Assembly: GCA_021790955.1 (NCBI GenBank) | Contig: JAJYFI010000051.1 | Location: 1-8,261 of the forward strand | Direction of reading: 5' to 3' | Length of the DNA stretch: 8,261 nt | Source of the DNA: a bacterium | GTDB lineage: Bacteria; Elusimicrobiota; Elusimicrobia; UBA1565; UBA9628 | In this document: in pieces, positions 1-6,595 of the stretch | How positions within the stretch are numbered: the first letter of the stretch is position 1 | Layout of the letters: each line of letters opens with the position of its first letter | Notes under the pieces: generated by a model | The model's input: the letters and a program-made list of their open reading frames with translations, nothing else | Database searches by the model: none | Told to the model about the DNA's origin: nothing | Position numbers and translations under genes: made by a program

Positions 1-385
1 GCGCCGGGTCGTCCAGGGGGCCGTGGTCGTGCCGGTGCACCACGCTGGCGTGCGGCGCCGTCCGCACCAGGTCCGGGTCCTCGTACGCCTCGCGGACGAC
101 GCGCTCCAGGGTGGCCGCGTACTCGTCGAGCTCCTCGGGCGAGTACGACTCGGTCGGCTCGAGGGTGAAGGGCTCCGGCACGAGCCAGGGATGGTGGCTG
201 GTCCAGTAGTGGGCGCCGAAGTCGGCCATCCGCCGCCCCACGTCCTCCGAGCCCACGCCCGTCTCGCGCCGCAGCGGCTCGAAACTGTAGCGGACCTGCT
301 CCAGGCGCCGGCGGTCCGGCCACGGCACCGCCACGCCGCGGATCCGGCGAACACGGTCGAGGAGGCAGTGGTTGGCGAGCACTTG
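1..385 (-). CDS. gcvPB: Glycine dehydrogenase (decarboxylating) subunit 2, C-terminal fragment, truncated at both window edge and junction
   Basis: I translated the minus strand by eye; the frame is open from 394 down to 1 and is interrupted by TAG at 395-397. The peptide contains LEQVRYSFEPLRRETGV, then a DFGAHYWTSHHPW block, VPEPFTLEPTESYS, and HRHDHGPLDDPA near the window edge. These are the C-terminal hallmarks of the PLP-dependent P-protein subunit 2 of the glycine cleavage system, which decarboxylates glycine and passes the aminomethyl group to the H-protein lipoyl arm in the cytoplasm. About 128 residues are visible of a family length near 480-520. The extreme C-terminus lies beyond position 1, and the N-terminal three quarters are absent because homology stops near 376-385. 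GC is about 75%, against about 60% in all following genes, so this piece probably comes from a different genome or replicon. Identification comes from remembered family motifs; I am fairly sure of the family, less of the subunit subtype. Confidence 0.8.
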
Positions 386-390
386 ACGGC
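374..390. other. Junction where two oppositely oriented genes are both truncated and base composition shifts
   Basis: GcvPB-like coding on the minus strand is recognisable up to the codons at 374-382. Glycosyltransferase-like coding on the plus strand is recognisable from about 390. Both genes lose their 5' portions at this point. GC falls from roughly 75% (1-360) to roughly 60% (361-480) by hand count. No insertion-sequence ends, tRNA or long direct repeat were seen at the joint. This looks like a misassembly or chimeric join; a genuine recombination point is possible. Confidence 0.65.
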
Positions 391-746
391 CTATCTACTG
401 GAGCATCCGGAAGACGGCGATCCTAGGACGGCTGAAAAATTGCCGGCCGCCGCCCATCGCGGGAGACGTCTTCTTTACTTTCCTGGCCGCCGCGGCGGGA
501 GGCGCGGCGTTGCGGCTCAGCGAGCATTTGGGCTGCTATCGGCGGCATGCTTCCAGCCATGATTTCTTCGAAGCCGGGGAATACGAGAAAAAGGCGCGAT
601 CGCATCGGCGTTGTCTTGACGCCGCCGCTCGAGCCTTGGAGGCGATCGCTCCCTTAGGCCATCCGATTCTGGCCGACGACTTGCGCGCCGTCATGCGCCA
701 TGAGGCCGCCGAAATGCTTCTGGCGGAGGCACAAGGGCGCCGATGA
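387..746 (+). CDS. Family 2 glycosyltransferase, C-terminal fragment (5' truncated), paralogue of the gene at 3061-3939
   Basis: The frame is open from 387 (TGA at 384-386) to the TGA at 744-746. The 119 visible residues start PIYWSIRKTAILG and continue GDVFFTFLAAAAGGAALRL, CYRRH, and end with a helical tail LADDLRAVMRHEAAEMLLAEA. They match segment by segment the C-terminal half of the glycosyltransferase at 3061-3939 (AWAVKRAAVVG, LAAAAAGGSAVRL, LYRRHE, LAHDLRTMARRYAAEILLLEA). The N-terminal nucleotide-sugar-binding half, with the DDGS and DxD motifs, is missing, cut at the same point where the gcvPB fragment ends. The Asp in GDVFF sits where family 2 enzymes often carry the acidic catalytic residue. 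The stop overlaps the next start as ATGA, so it heads a translationally coupled run. A short internal TTG start (510) would give a meaningless 78-aa protein and is not preferred. Confidence 0.75.
   Translation, partial: RPIYWSIRKTAILGRLKNCRPPPIAGDVFFTFLAAAAGGAALRLSEHLGCYRRHASSHDFFEAGEYEKKARSHRRCLDAAARALEAIAPLGHPILADDLRAVMRHEAAEMLLAEAQGRR
725..729 (+). promoter_or_regulatory. Possible ribosome binding site for the 743 start, inside the upstream gene
   Basis: GGAGG lies within codons of the preceding glycosyltransferase fragment (the LAEA codons), 13 nt before the ATG at 743. The spacing is long for a classical site, but the ATGA stop/start overlap suggests re-initiation by terminating ribosomes. 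Confidence 0.4.
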
Positions 747-3064
747 CGAGGAGGCTCCAATATTTCGCGATGACGGCGGTTGCCGTCTTTTTGGCTTTTG
801 GATCGTGCGCCGATTCCATTTGCCTGACTCCCTTGAGCTCGTGGCCGCCGGGAGACGGGACCGCCGTCGTCACGGCGTATCTTGCCGCGCTGAGCCGCGC
901 CAGAATGGGGACGGAATACCTCTTCACCTATGGCCCGCTCGGATTCGCCATGGTCCCGATGGGCGTCGACCGATTTCTTTTCACGCTCGCGCTGGGTTTG
1001 CGCATGGCTGAAGCCGGGCTTTGGGCCGGCGCCATCGCGGCCTGGCTTTTCTTTGCCTTGCGGCTTAAGCCTTGGGCGGCGTTTGTGATTCTGGCGATGT
1101 TGGCTATCCCGAGCGCCAACGGGGCGTACTCCGACTTCACGGCCGCCGTTGCGGCGGTTTTCATGCTTGGGCTGCTCGATTTGCGATCGCGAGCGCATCC
1201 TCTCCGCCGCATCCCATCCTGGGCTTTCGCCTCGGCGGCCGGCGCTCTTCTCGCCGCGGGGGCGCTGATGAAGGTGTCGCAACTTCCCCTGGCGGCCTTC
1301 ATCGCCGCCGTGTGGATGCCGTCCCATGCTTCGGGGCCGAATGGGAATTTCAGGGACGCGGCCTCTTTTGGGATCGCGGCCCTTATCGTGTATTTCGGGG
1401 CCTTCATTGAGTTCGGGGGCGGACTTCGGCAAGCTTTCATTTGGCCTATCGCCGCTCTTCCTCTGATCTCAGGCTATCCCTGGGCGATGAGCTTGGCCGG
1501 GGATCCTGGACAACTGGCCATGGCCTGCTGCGTGTTGGGTTTGTTCGCTTTTGGCGTGGGCGAGGCCGCGATGAATTCCATCGTCCCGAAATGGGCCTGC
1601 CTTGCGGCCGCCGCGATGGCGTTCACCTTGTTTAAGGAGGGGTTCGTCCGCCATGATTATTGGCATATGCGCGTCTTTTTCGCGGCGATGCCGCCGTGCG
1701 CGCTCCTCTTATGGAGGCCTCAATCCAAGCCGCGTCCATGGGGAGCGGCGAGTCTCGGCGGCGTCTTGGCCCTCTGCTTTGTGACGACCGTGAACGCCGG
1801 CGGCATCGTGAATCCGGCAAGGCTGGTCCGCCAAGCGTGGAGGGGGGGGCATTATATCGCCTCTTCCGGCTATGCGGGCCGCTTGGCGGAGGAGGATCGA
1901 AACGCGGCGTTAGGGATCTATCCGGAATTAAGAGCGCTTCGGAGGACCATCCAAGGACGCAGGGCCTTTTACTGGCCGTGGTGGGGGAACGCCGTTGTCG
2001 CGCTGGAAGGACGGGAGGCGTGGGCTCCGGAGCCCTTGGAATATTCCGCCTATACCTCCTCCCTCGACGAACGGGACGCGGCCTTTTTTTCTTCTTCCCG
2101 CCGTCCCGCGCTCGGCCTGCTTTCCATCGATTCCGAAGACGATCGCATGCCTTTGCAGACGGCGGGCGGGACGTTCCTTCAGATCCTGTCCTGCTACAAG
2201 CCCGCCGCGGTTGACGGGGATCTCCTGGTCGTCGCTCGCGGCGGCTCTCCCTTGGGCCCCTGCCCCAGTCGGTCGCTACGAAAGCCGGCGCGGTGGATCT
2301 CCCGGAGTTTTGACTCCTGGATAGAGGTTCCGGCGAAGAAGGGAGCTCTCGTTTTCGCGCGATTACAAGTGAAGCCTTCCTTCTTGGCGCGGCTCATGTC
2401 TTTCCTGTTTAAGCCTCCCCCTTTGTATATGACGGTGAAAGCGGCGCAAGGGCCGGATCGGACCTTTCGGCTCATCGACCGAACCTTAGACGATGGGATC
2501 CTCATTTCGCCGGTCTTAACTTCAGCTGAGCAGGCCGCTGAAATATGGCTGGGATGCCCGAGGGATCCCGTTAAAAGCATCAAGGTTTGGGGAGCGCCCT
2601 GGGGATGGCCTCGGCGGTTTAAAATCAGCTTTTATCCCCAGCACGTCCGTTCGCCTGGGCCGATACGCCTCGCTGATCCCGGGAAGCGGTCGGAGCTTGC
2701 GGGGGTGATGACGTCGCTTCAGGCGATCGAGGGCGGCGGCCATTGGCTCAAAATCGCGGGGAGACTCTTTTCAATTCGAGCCGACGATCCGTTGGATGAA
2801 ATCTCCCAACGAGGGCTGGGACTTGTCCGCATGCTGGATTCGGGGCGGGCCCAGTTAATCCCCAGCTATCTCCGCATCGTATCCGACAAAGCGACGGATC
2901 GGCGCCCTGCTCCCGGCATCGGATTTGCCGCCCTCATCCCCAGGCGATTATGGCCGGGGCGATTCCGATGGGTCCGGCGATTGCCCGGCTCTTCGAAATA
3001 TGAAACCATCGGAAGGATGTCCGCGAAGAGGCAGGCGCCTCCCAAGGGAAGAGGGGCCGCGTGA
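743..3064 (+). CDS. Large polytopic membrane protein with soluble C-terminal domain, uncharacterised; GT-C-like features
   Basis: 773 residues. The N-terminal half (about 1-350) is strongly hydrophobic, with around nine to eleven candidate membrane segments, for example about 8-22, 84-107, 111-126, 130-146, 160-175, 180-192, 209-232, 258-275, 284-297, 311-324 and 335-350. Conserved-looking motifs are YLFTYGPLGF (59-68), SDFTAA (130-135), LMKVSQ (175-180) and FKEGFVRHDYWH (297-308). A soluble middle part (about 370-505) includes WAPEPLEYSAYTSSLDE (427-443), and a further region (about 516-720) contains FDSWIEVPAKKG and FKPPPLYMTVKA. The tail after 716 is basic. I associate this order of motifs with large unnamed bacterial membrane proteins; no function is known to me. 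The topology and neighbours suggest a lipid-linked-sugar (GT-C-like) glycosyltransferase or glycan handling protein in the inner membrane, but no catalytic motif proves it. The ATG overlaps the upstream stop and the stop overlaps the downstream GTG start, both by 4 nt. Confidence 0.75.
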   Translation: MTRRLQYFAMTAVAVFLAFGSCADSICLTPLSSWPPGDGTAVVTAYLAALSRARMGTEYLFTYGPLGFAMVPMGVDRFLFTLALGLRMAEAGLWAGAIAAWLFFALRLKPWAAFVILAMLAIPSANGAYSDFTAAVAAVFMLGLLDLRSRAHPLRRIPSWAFASAAGALLAAGALMKVSQLPLAAFIAAVWMPSHASGPNGNFRDAASFGIAALIVYFGAFIEFGGGLRQAFIWPIAALPLISGYPWAMSLAGDPGQLAMACCVLGLFAFGVGEAAMNSIVPKWACLAAAAMAFTLFKEGFVRHDYWHMRVFFAAMPPCALLLWRPQSKPRPWGAASLGGVLALCFVTTVNAGGIVNPARLVRQAWRGGHYIASSGYAGRLAEEDRNAALGIYPELRALRRTIQGRRAFYWPWWGNAVVALEGREAWAPEPLEYSAYTSSLDERDAAFFSSSRRPALGLLSIDSEDDRMPLQTAGGTFLQILSCYKPAAVDGDLLVVARGGSPLGPCPSRSLRKPARWISRSFDSWIEVPAKKGALVFARLQVKPSFLARLMSFLFKPPPLYMTVKAAQGPDRTFRLIDRTLDDGILISPVLTSAEQAAEIWLGCPRDPVKSIKVWGAPWGWPRRFKISFYPQHVRSPGPIRLADPGKRSELAGVMTSLQAIEGGGHWLKIAGRLFSIRADDPLDEISQRGLGLVRMLDSGRAQLIPSYLRIVSDKATDRRPAPGIGFAALIPRRLWPGRFRWVRRLPGSSKYETIGRMSAKRQAPPKGRGAA
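3051..3054 (+). promoter_or_regulatory. Ribosome binding site deciding the GTG start at 3061
   Basis: AAGAGG at 3049-3054 ends 6 nt before GTG 3061. This good Shine-Dalgarno match supports the GTG start over later candidates, and it fits the GTGA overlap with the upstream stop. Confidence 0.6.
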
Positions 3065-3939
3065 CGGCGAGGCGCGTTCCGTTTTTTTCTTGCGTCATTC
3101 CCGCGTACAATCGGGCGCCCTACCTCGCCCAGGCGATCGAGAGCGCCCTCATGCAGGACGTGCCGGCATCCGAGCGTGAAATCATCGTCGTGGACGACGG
3201 CTCCACGGACGCGACTTCGGAGGTTCTGCGCCGTTATGCCGGCCGGATCCGCATCTTCCGGCAGCGCCGCCAAGGCCAGGGGGCGGCGTATCGAAGAGCC
3301 GTCGCGTTCGCCCGAGGCGAAATCGTCGCGGGACTTGATTCCGACGATGTGTGGCTTCCGTCAAAGCTATCCCGCGTCGCCCAGGCCTTTGAAAAAAGGG
3401 GGGATGTCGTCGCGGTCGCGCATGGCGTGAAGTTCGTGGATGCTCGGCTCAGGCCGCTGAAGTTCCAACCCGCTTGGCGCGTCCCGGAAGATAGGATCCT
3501 CGATCTGAATCGAGATTCGATCCTCCAGTATTCTCCGGCCGGGCAAGTTTTATATGGAAGCGTCCTTTTCACCACGGGAAGCGCCTGGGCCGTCAAGAGA
3601 GCGGCTGTCGTGGGGAAGAATCGGTCCCTCCGTTTGCGATTCCCGGCGGAGCCAATTTGGCCCGAGCAATGGATCATGCTGGCGGCCGCGGCCGCCGGGG
3701 GATCGGCCGTCCGGCTCGGAGATGCCCTCTCTCTTTATCGCAGGCATGAGAACAATGAGAGCCGTTACCCGGCGCATACCGTTGAGGACAAGATTCTCCT
3801 GCGAAAATACTCCGAGCGTCTGGCTTCCCGCGCGCTTCAATTCTTGGATTGCGCGCCGCGCCGAGCCTTGGCGCATGATTTGCGGACGATGGCCCGTCGC
3901 TATGCCGCCGAAATACTCCTGCTGGAGGCGCGCCGTTGA
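3061..3939 (+). CDS. Family 2 glycosyltransferase (GT-A fold), complete
   Basis: 292 residues, cytoplasmic or peripheral to the inner membrane, with no membrane segment. It opens with the family 2 signature CVIPAYNRAPYL (11-22), followed by EIIVVDDGSTDAT (40-52), where the DDGS pair binds the nucleotide, and LDSDDVW (92-98), the metal-binding DxD-type motif. WPEQW (200-204) lies where many relatives carry the ED acid pair; Glu202 is kept and the second acidic position is Gln. SLYRRHENN (224-232) is a typical late family 2 block, followed by a helical tail. The enzyme should transfer a sugar from a nucleotide donor to a glycan or lipid-linked acceptor; donor and acceptor cannot be read from sequence. 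GTG start with a good ribosome site. It overlaps its neighbours by 4 nt on both sides and is a paralogue of the truncated gene at 387-746, so the membrane protein gene is flanked by two related transferases. Confidence 0.9.
   Translation: MTARRVPFFSCVIPAYNRAPYLAQAIESALMQDVPASEREIIVVDDGSTDATSEVLRRYAGRIRIFRQRRQGQGAAYRRAVAFARGEIVAGLDSDDVWLPSKLSRVAQAFEKRGDVVAVAHGVKFVDARLRPLKFQPAWRVPEDRILDLNRDSILQYSPAGQVLYGSVLFTTGSAWAVKRAAVVGKNRSLRLRFPAEPIWPEQWIMLAAAAAGGSAVRLGDALSLYRRHENNESRYPAHTVEDKILLRKYSERLASRALQFLDCAPRRALAHDLRTMARRYAAEILLLEARR
3924..3928 (+). promoter_or_regulatory. Ribosome binding site deciding the TTG start at 3936
   Basis: GGAGG lies inside the last codons of the glycosyltransferase (the LLEA codons), 7 nt before TTG 3936. 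Ideal spacing and the TTGA overlap with the upstream stop make the rare TTG start credible. Confidence 0.65.
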
Positions 3940-5486
3940 GGGGGGTTCGCGCGAAGGGAGGGGCGGCACGCCGCGCGAGGATCTCAAGCCCAGCCATTCT
4001 TGCTTCCGTTGGCGTCGCCGGCGCCTGTCTCTTTGTGCTGGAAGTCGTCGGCGCGCGCATGCTGACGACCTACTACGGGAACACCATTTATCTGTTCTCC
4101 GGCGTCACGAGCTCCATCTTGGCGGCCATGGCGCTGGGCTACTGGCTAGGCGGCCGCTGGGCCCGGAAGTCCGCATCCCCAGGCCGATTTTACGCGCTCG
4201 TCACGGCGGGCGGTCTCAGCGTGCCGGCGCTTTATGTCGCGGCCTCCTTTTTCCTTCCCGCCTGGGGGTATCGTCTCTCTCCCGCCGTCGGGCCCCTTGT
4301 CGGGGCGACGGTCTTTTTGGCTCCGTCCTCCGCGCTGATCGCCGCCCTGTCCCCCGTCGCGATCCAGGCCCTTTCAACATCTCGCGGCGCCGCGACGGGC
4401 GCCGTCGCGGCGCGCGTCTTTTTTTGGTCCACGGCGGGAAATATCATCGGCTGCCTCGCCGCGGCATTTCTCCTCATTCCCTTTTGGGCCATTTCTCGAA
4501 TTCTTCCCGGGATCGGCCTTGTCTTGACGTCCGTGGGCGTCTTGGGCCTGTGCCGCGATCCTAACACTGCCGTAGGGGGCCTTCTCGCGCTGCTGTTGGC
4601 CGCGGCCGCGGCGGGCCTCAAGCGCGATTATTACCCCCTGCCTCCCAATACCCTCTATAGCCGGGACGGACCATTCTCCCGAATCACGATCTCCGATGAT
4701 CGCGACGATCGACCTCTCCTGCGCAAGCTCCAAGCGGGACGAGACTTCGCCAGCTACAAGCTTATGCCCCCTGACCGCATGCGATACCTTCTTCAGCATC
4801 CGGTGTACGGTTTCATTAACTTCCCATATTTAAAGGATATTGAAACTCTCTTATGCCGGTCCCGAAATTTTCATCCCCGCAAAATCCTAGTCGTGGGTGG
4901 GGGGGCTTACGTCGTTCCCAACAGGCTGCTCCGTGCTTTTCCCGATGCCCGTGTCGATATTGCCGAAGTTGATCCTCTCCTGCCCGATCTCGCCGCTCGC
5001 TACTTTGACTTTGCCCCATCCAAGCGGGTTAGAAATTTCACGGAGGACGGAAGAAGCCGCCTGCGCAACGGCAAGGACCGCTATGACCTTGTTTTTGTGG
5101 ATGCGGGAGAAGAGTCCGGCTATCCGCCGCAGTTGGCCACGAAGGAATTTTACCGTCTCGTCCGCGCGCGCCTTCGGAGCGGCGGCATGCTCATCGTCAA
5201 CTCCATCGGCATCATACCAAGCCAGGGCCCGTCCTTAACTTCTTCTTTGATCAAGACCCTGCGCGCCGTGTTCCCGGAGAGCCGATACTACGCCCTGGGA
5301 GGACCTGCTGAAAAGGGTCTTCAAAACATCGAGTTGGCGGCCTTCGTCGATTCATCGGTTCCCACGTTCGGCCAGGGCGCTTTGGCGCGCATGGAAGTCC
5401 ATCTGGGCCGCCATGATCTGGACTCATCCCCGCTCTTGACGGATTCCTACTCTCCCGTGGAATATCTGATGTCCCGGGCTCGGTAA
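3936..5486 (+). CDS. Membrane-anchored spermidine synthase-like protein (fused membrane domain + methyltransferase-fold domain)
   Basis: 516 residues. The N-terminal half (about 20-227) has about seven membrane segments and begins LFVLEVVGARMLTTYYGN (32-49), then ALGYWLGGR (66-74), the hallmark of the membrane domain found in fused 'MFS/spermidine synthase' proteins. The C-terminal half (about 240-516) is a Rossmann-like spermidine-synthase domain: ILVVGGGAYVVP (317-328), AEVDP (343-347, acidic residue for the cofactor ribose), EDGRSRL (370-376), YDLVFVDA (383-390), PPQLATKEFY (397-406), and LLTDSYSPVEYL (500-511), equivalent to the usual LTDDxxPxE end. Classical enzymes transfer aminopropyl from decarboxylated SAM to putrescine. 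Here the usual GGGDGG glycine loop reads GGGAYV, so polyamine synthesis is doubtful. The setting after glycosyltransferases suggests a membrane-surface transfer reaction in envelope glycan work (inference). TTG start supported by ribosome site and TTGA overlap. Its last 40 nt overlap the convergent gene. Confidence 0.85.
   Translation: MRGVRAKGGAARRARISSPAILASVGVAGACLFVLEVVGARMLTTYYGNTIYLFSGVTSSILAAMALGYWLGGRWARKSASPGRFYALVTAGGLSVPALYVAASFFLPAWGYRLSPAVGPLVGATVFLAPSSALIAALSPVAIQALSTSRGAATGAVAARVFFWSTAGNIIGCLAAAFLLIPFWAISRILPGIGLVLTSVGVLGLCRDPNTAVGGLLALLLAAAAAGLKRDYYPLPPNTLYSRDGPFSRITISDDRDDRPLLRKLQAGRDFASYKLMPPDRMRYLLQHPVYGFINFPYLKDIETLLCRSRNFHPRKILVVGGGAYVVPNRLLRAFPDARVDIAEVDPLLPDLAARYFDFAPSKRVRNFTEDGRSRLRNGKDRYDLVFVDAGEESGYPPQLATKEFYRLVRARLRSGGMLIVNSIGIIPSQGPSLTSSLIKTLRAVFPESRYYALGGPAEKGLQNIELAAFVDSSVPTFGQGALARMEVHLGRHDLDSSPLLTDSYSPVEYLMSRAR
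5447..5486. other. Tail-to-tail coding overlap of convergent genes
   Basis: The plus-strand spermidine-synthase-like gene stops with TAA at 5484-5486. The minus-strand TPR gene stops at 5447-5449, so 40 nt encode both C-termini. No room remains for a conventional bidirectional terminator between the two operons. Confidence 0.8.
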
Positions 5487-6595
5487 GGCGTCTTTTTGAT
5501 TTTTTTCCGACACTCCTTCAGCTTCATTCGGACATTTCGAAAAGGCGGCGGCAAGGGGCGGCCGTGATAGAATTGGATGATTTTCCCATAGATCTCTTCG
5601 GCCTCCCTTGGCGCTCCGGCGTCGACGAAGTAATCGGCGACTTGATTCCAGTCATAGCTGAACAACGAGCGCGCCATGTCTCTTTCTAAGAGTTCCAGGG
5701 CGAGCGGGCAGGCTCGGCCGGCCCATCGGCGGGCCTTGGCCATGCGACCGCGTGACGCATAATAGGCAGCCGCCCCCAAGAACCCGCTCAGCCTGCCGCG
5801 TCTGCAGCTTCCATCAGAGATTTTGACGCAGGCATTCACGCCTTTTTCGTAATAGTAGCCCGCCAGCTCCTTGTCTCCCGCATCAACGTAAATGTCTCCC
5901 AAATCCGCCAGGTGGGTGCATCGTGAACAGGCATCCGGGTTTAATTTCAATAGATAGAGCAGGTCTGATGCCGCTTGGTCATAATCGCCAAGATCTCTGA
6001 AGGCTTGCGCCTCGTTAAAGACAGCCAGCTGCCCTTCGGCAGACGCGATGTCTCGCTTAGAAAGCAGTTTGACGGAGGTCCTTAGATAGTTTTGGGCTTT
6101 CCTAAAGAGGCCATGGTTTCTCAGGAAATTGCCAAGGTGGGCGTAACCAAAAGGGCTTGAGGTATCGACGGCGACGGCATGCCGGAAACTTTTTTCCGCC
6201 TCTTGCTCGCTCCCGAGCTGGATGAGGTTGAAATAGCCCTCTTGGATATAGGAATCTCGCGCGTTCCAGCCCGCCTTCCGGCCTCGCGCGAATGCGGCCT
6301 TCGCCAGGTCGTAGCGTCCCATGGCCGCGTAATTGCGCGCCATTTCCGCGTAGAGGGAATATTCGGACGGCCGGAGCGCCAGCGCTTTGTTGAAGTCGGC
6401 CGCCGCCGCCTTCCTCTTTCCCTGCGCCATTTCCGACAACGCCAACTCATGCACCGCATCGAAGTTGCCGGGATGAGATTTGACGGCCTTTTCTCCGGTC
6501 CGTCGACACGCGATCATCAGCGCGAAGGCGAAAAGCGACGCGGCCGCGCGCGCGCGCATGCCGGCGGGGGATTCAAAAGCTATCGGCACGTCCAT
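5447..6595 (-). CDS. Tetratricopeptide-repeat protein, probable lipoprotein
   Basis: 382 residues from the ATG at 6595. After a short leader, residues 13-29 (MRARAAASLFAFALMIA) look like a signal peptide ending at Cys30 in LMIAC, a near-lipobox, so export and lipid anchoring are likely. TPR-like helix pairs follow: about 44-76 (ending FNKALALRP), 79-108 (YAEMARNYAAMGRYDLAKAA), 115-144, 149-178 and 193-222, with weaker repeats at 227-260 and 270-345. The tail is Lys/Arg rich (358-375). Cysteines at 223/226 (CxxC), 256, 264 and 296 could form disulphides outside the cytoplasm. TPR proteins act as protein-binding scaffolds, and in envelope polysaccharide systems they often organise assembly machinery. 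The gene overlaps the end of the upstream SGNH gene by 16 nt, so the two are probably cotranscribed. An alternative start at ATG 6559 would begin exactly at the signal peptide; neither start has a strong ribosome site. Confidence 0.8.
   Translation of the reverse strand: MDVPIAFESPAGMRARAAASLFAFALMIACRRTGEKAVKSHPGNFDAVHELALSEMAQGKRKAAAADFNKALALRPSEYSLYAEMARNYAAMGRYDLAKAAFARGRKAGWNARDSYIQEGYFNLIQLGSEQEAEKSFRHAVAVDTSSPFGYAHLGNFLRNHGLFRKAQNYLRTSVKLLSKRDIASAEGQLAVFNEAQAFRDLGDYDQAASDLLYLLKLNPDACSRCTHLADLGDIYVDAGDKELAGYYYEKGVNACVKISDGSCRRGRLSGFLGAAAYYASRGRMAKARRWAGRACPLALELLERDMARSLFSYDWNQVADYFVDAGAPREAEEIYGKIIQFYHGRPLPPPFRNVRMKLKECRKKIKKTPYRARDIRYSTGE

Noticed and set aside
23..562. Long plus-strand open frame of 179 codons at the left end
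   Set aside because: It is antisense to the gcvPB fragment and then runs across the junction; its Arg/Pro/His-rich translation has no family features.
536..1432. Minus-strand open frame of 298 codons
   Set aside because: It is the shadow of the membrane protein gene in GC-rich DNA. Its translation is low-complexity Arg/Gly/Lys-rich, while the plus strand has recognisable motifs.
3554..4564. Plus-strand open frame of 336 codons spanning two genes
   Set aside because: It is out of frame with the glycosyltransferase and the spermidine-synthase-like gene, both of which carry clear family motifs; its translation is Arg/Ser-rich noise.
5489..5507. T-rich tracts just after the TAA at 5486, considered as a terminator U-run
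   Set aside because: No stable hairpin precedes them, and the bases encode the Lys-rich KKIKK end of the minus-strand TPR protein.
6545..6557. Alternating CG run, considered as a Z-DNA or regulatory element
   Set aside because: It is explained by Arg/Ala codons at the start of the signal peptide and is too short to call.
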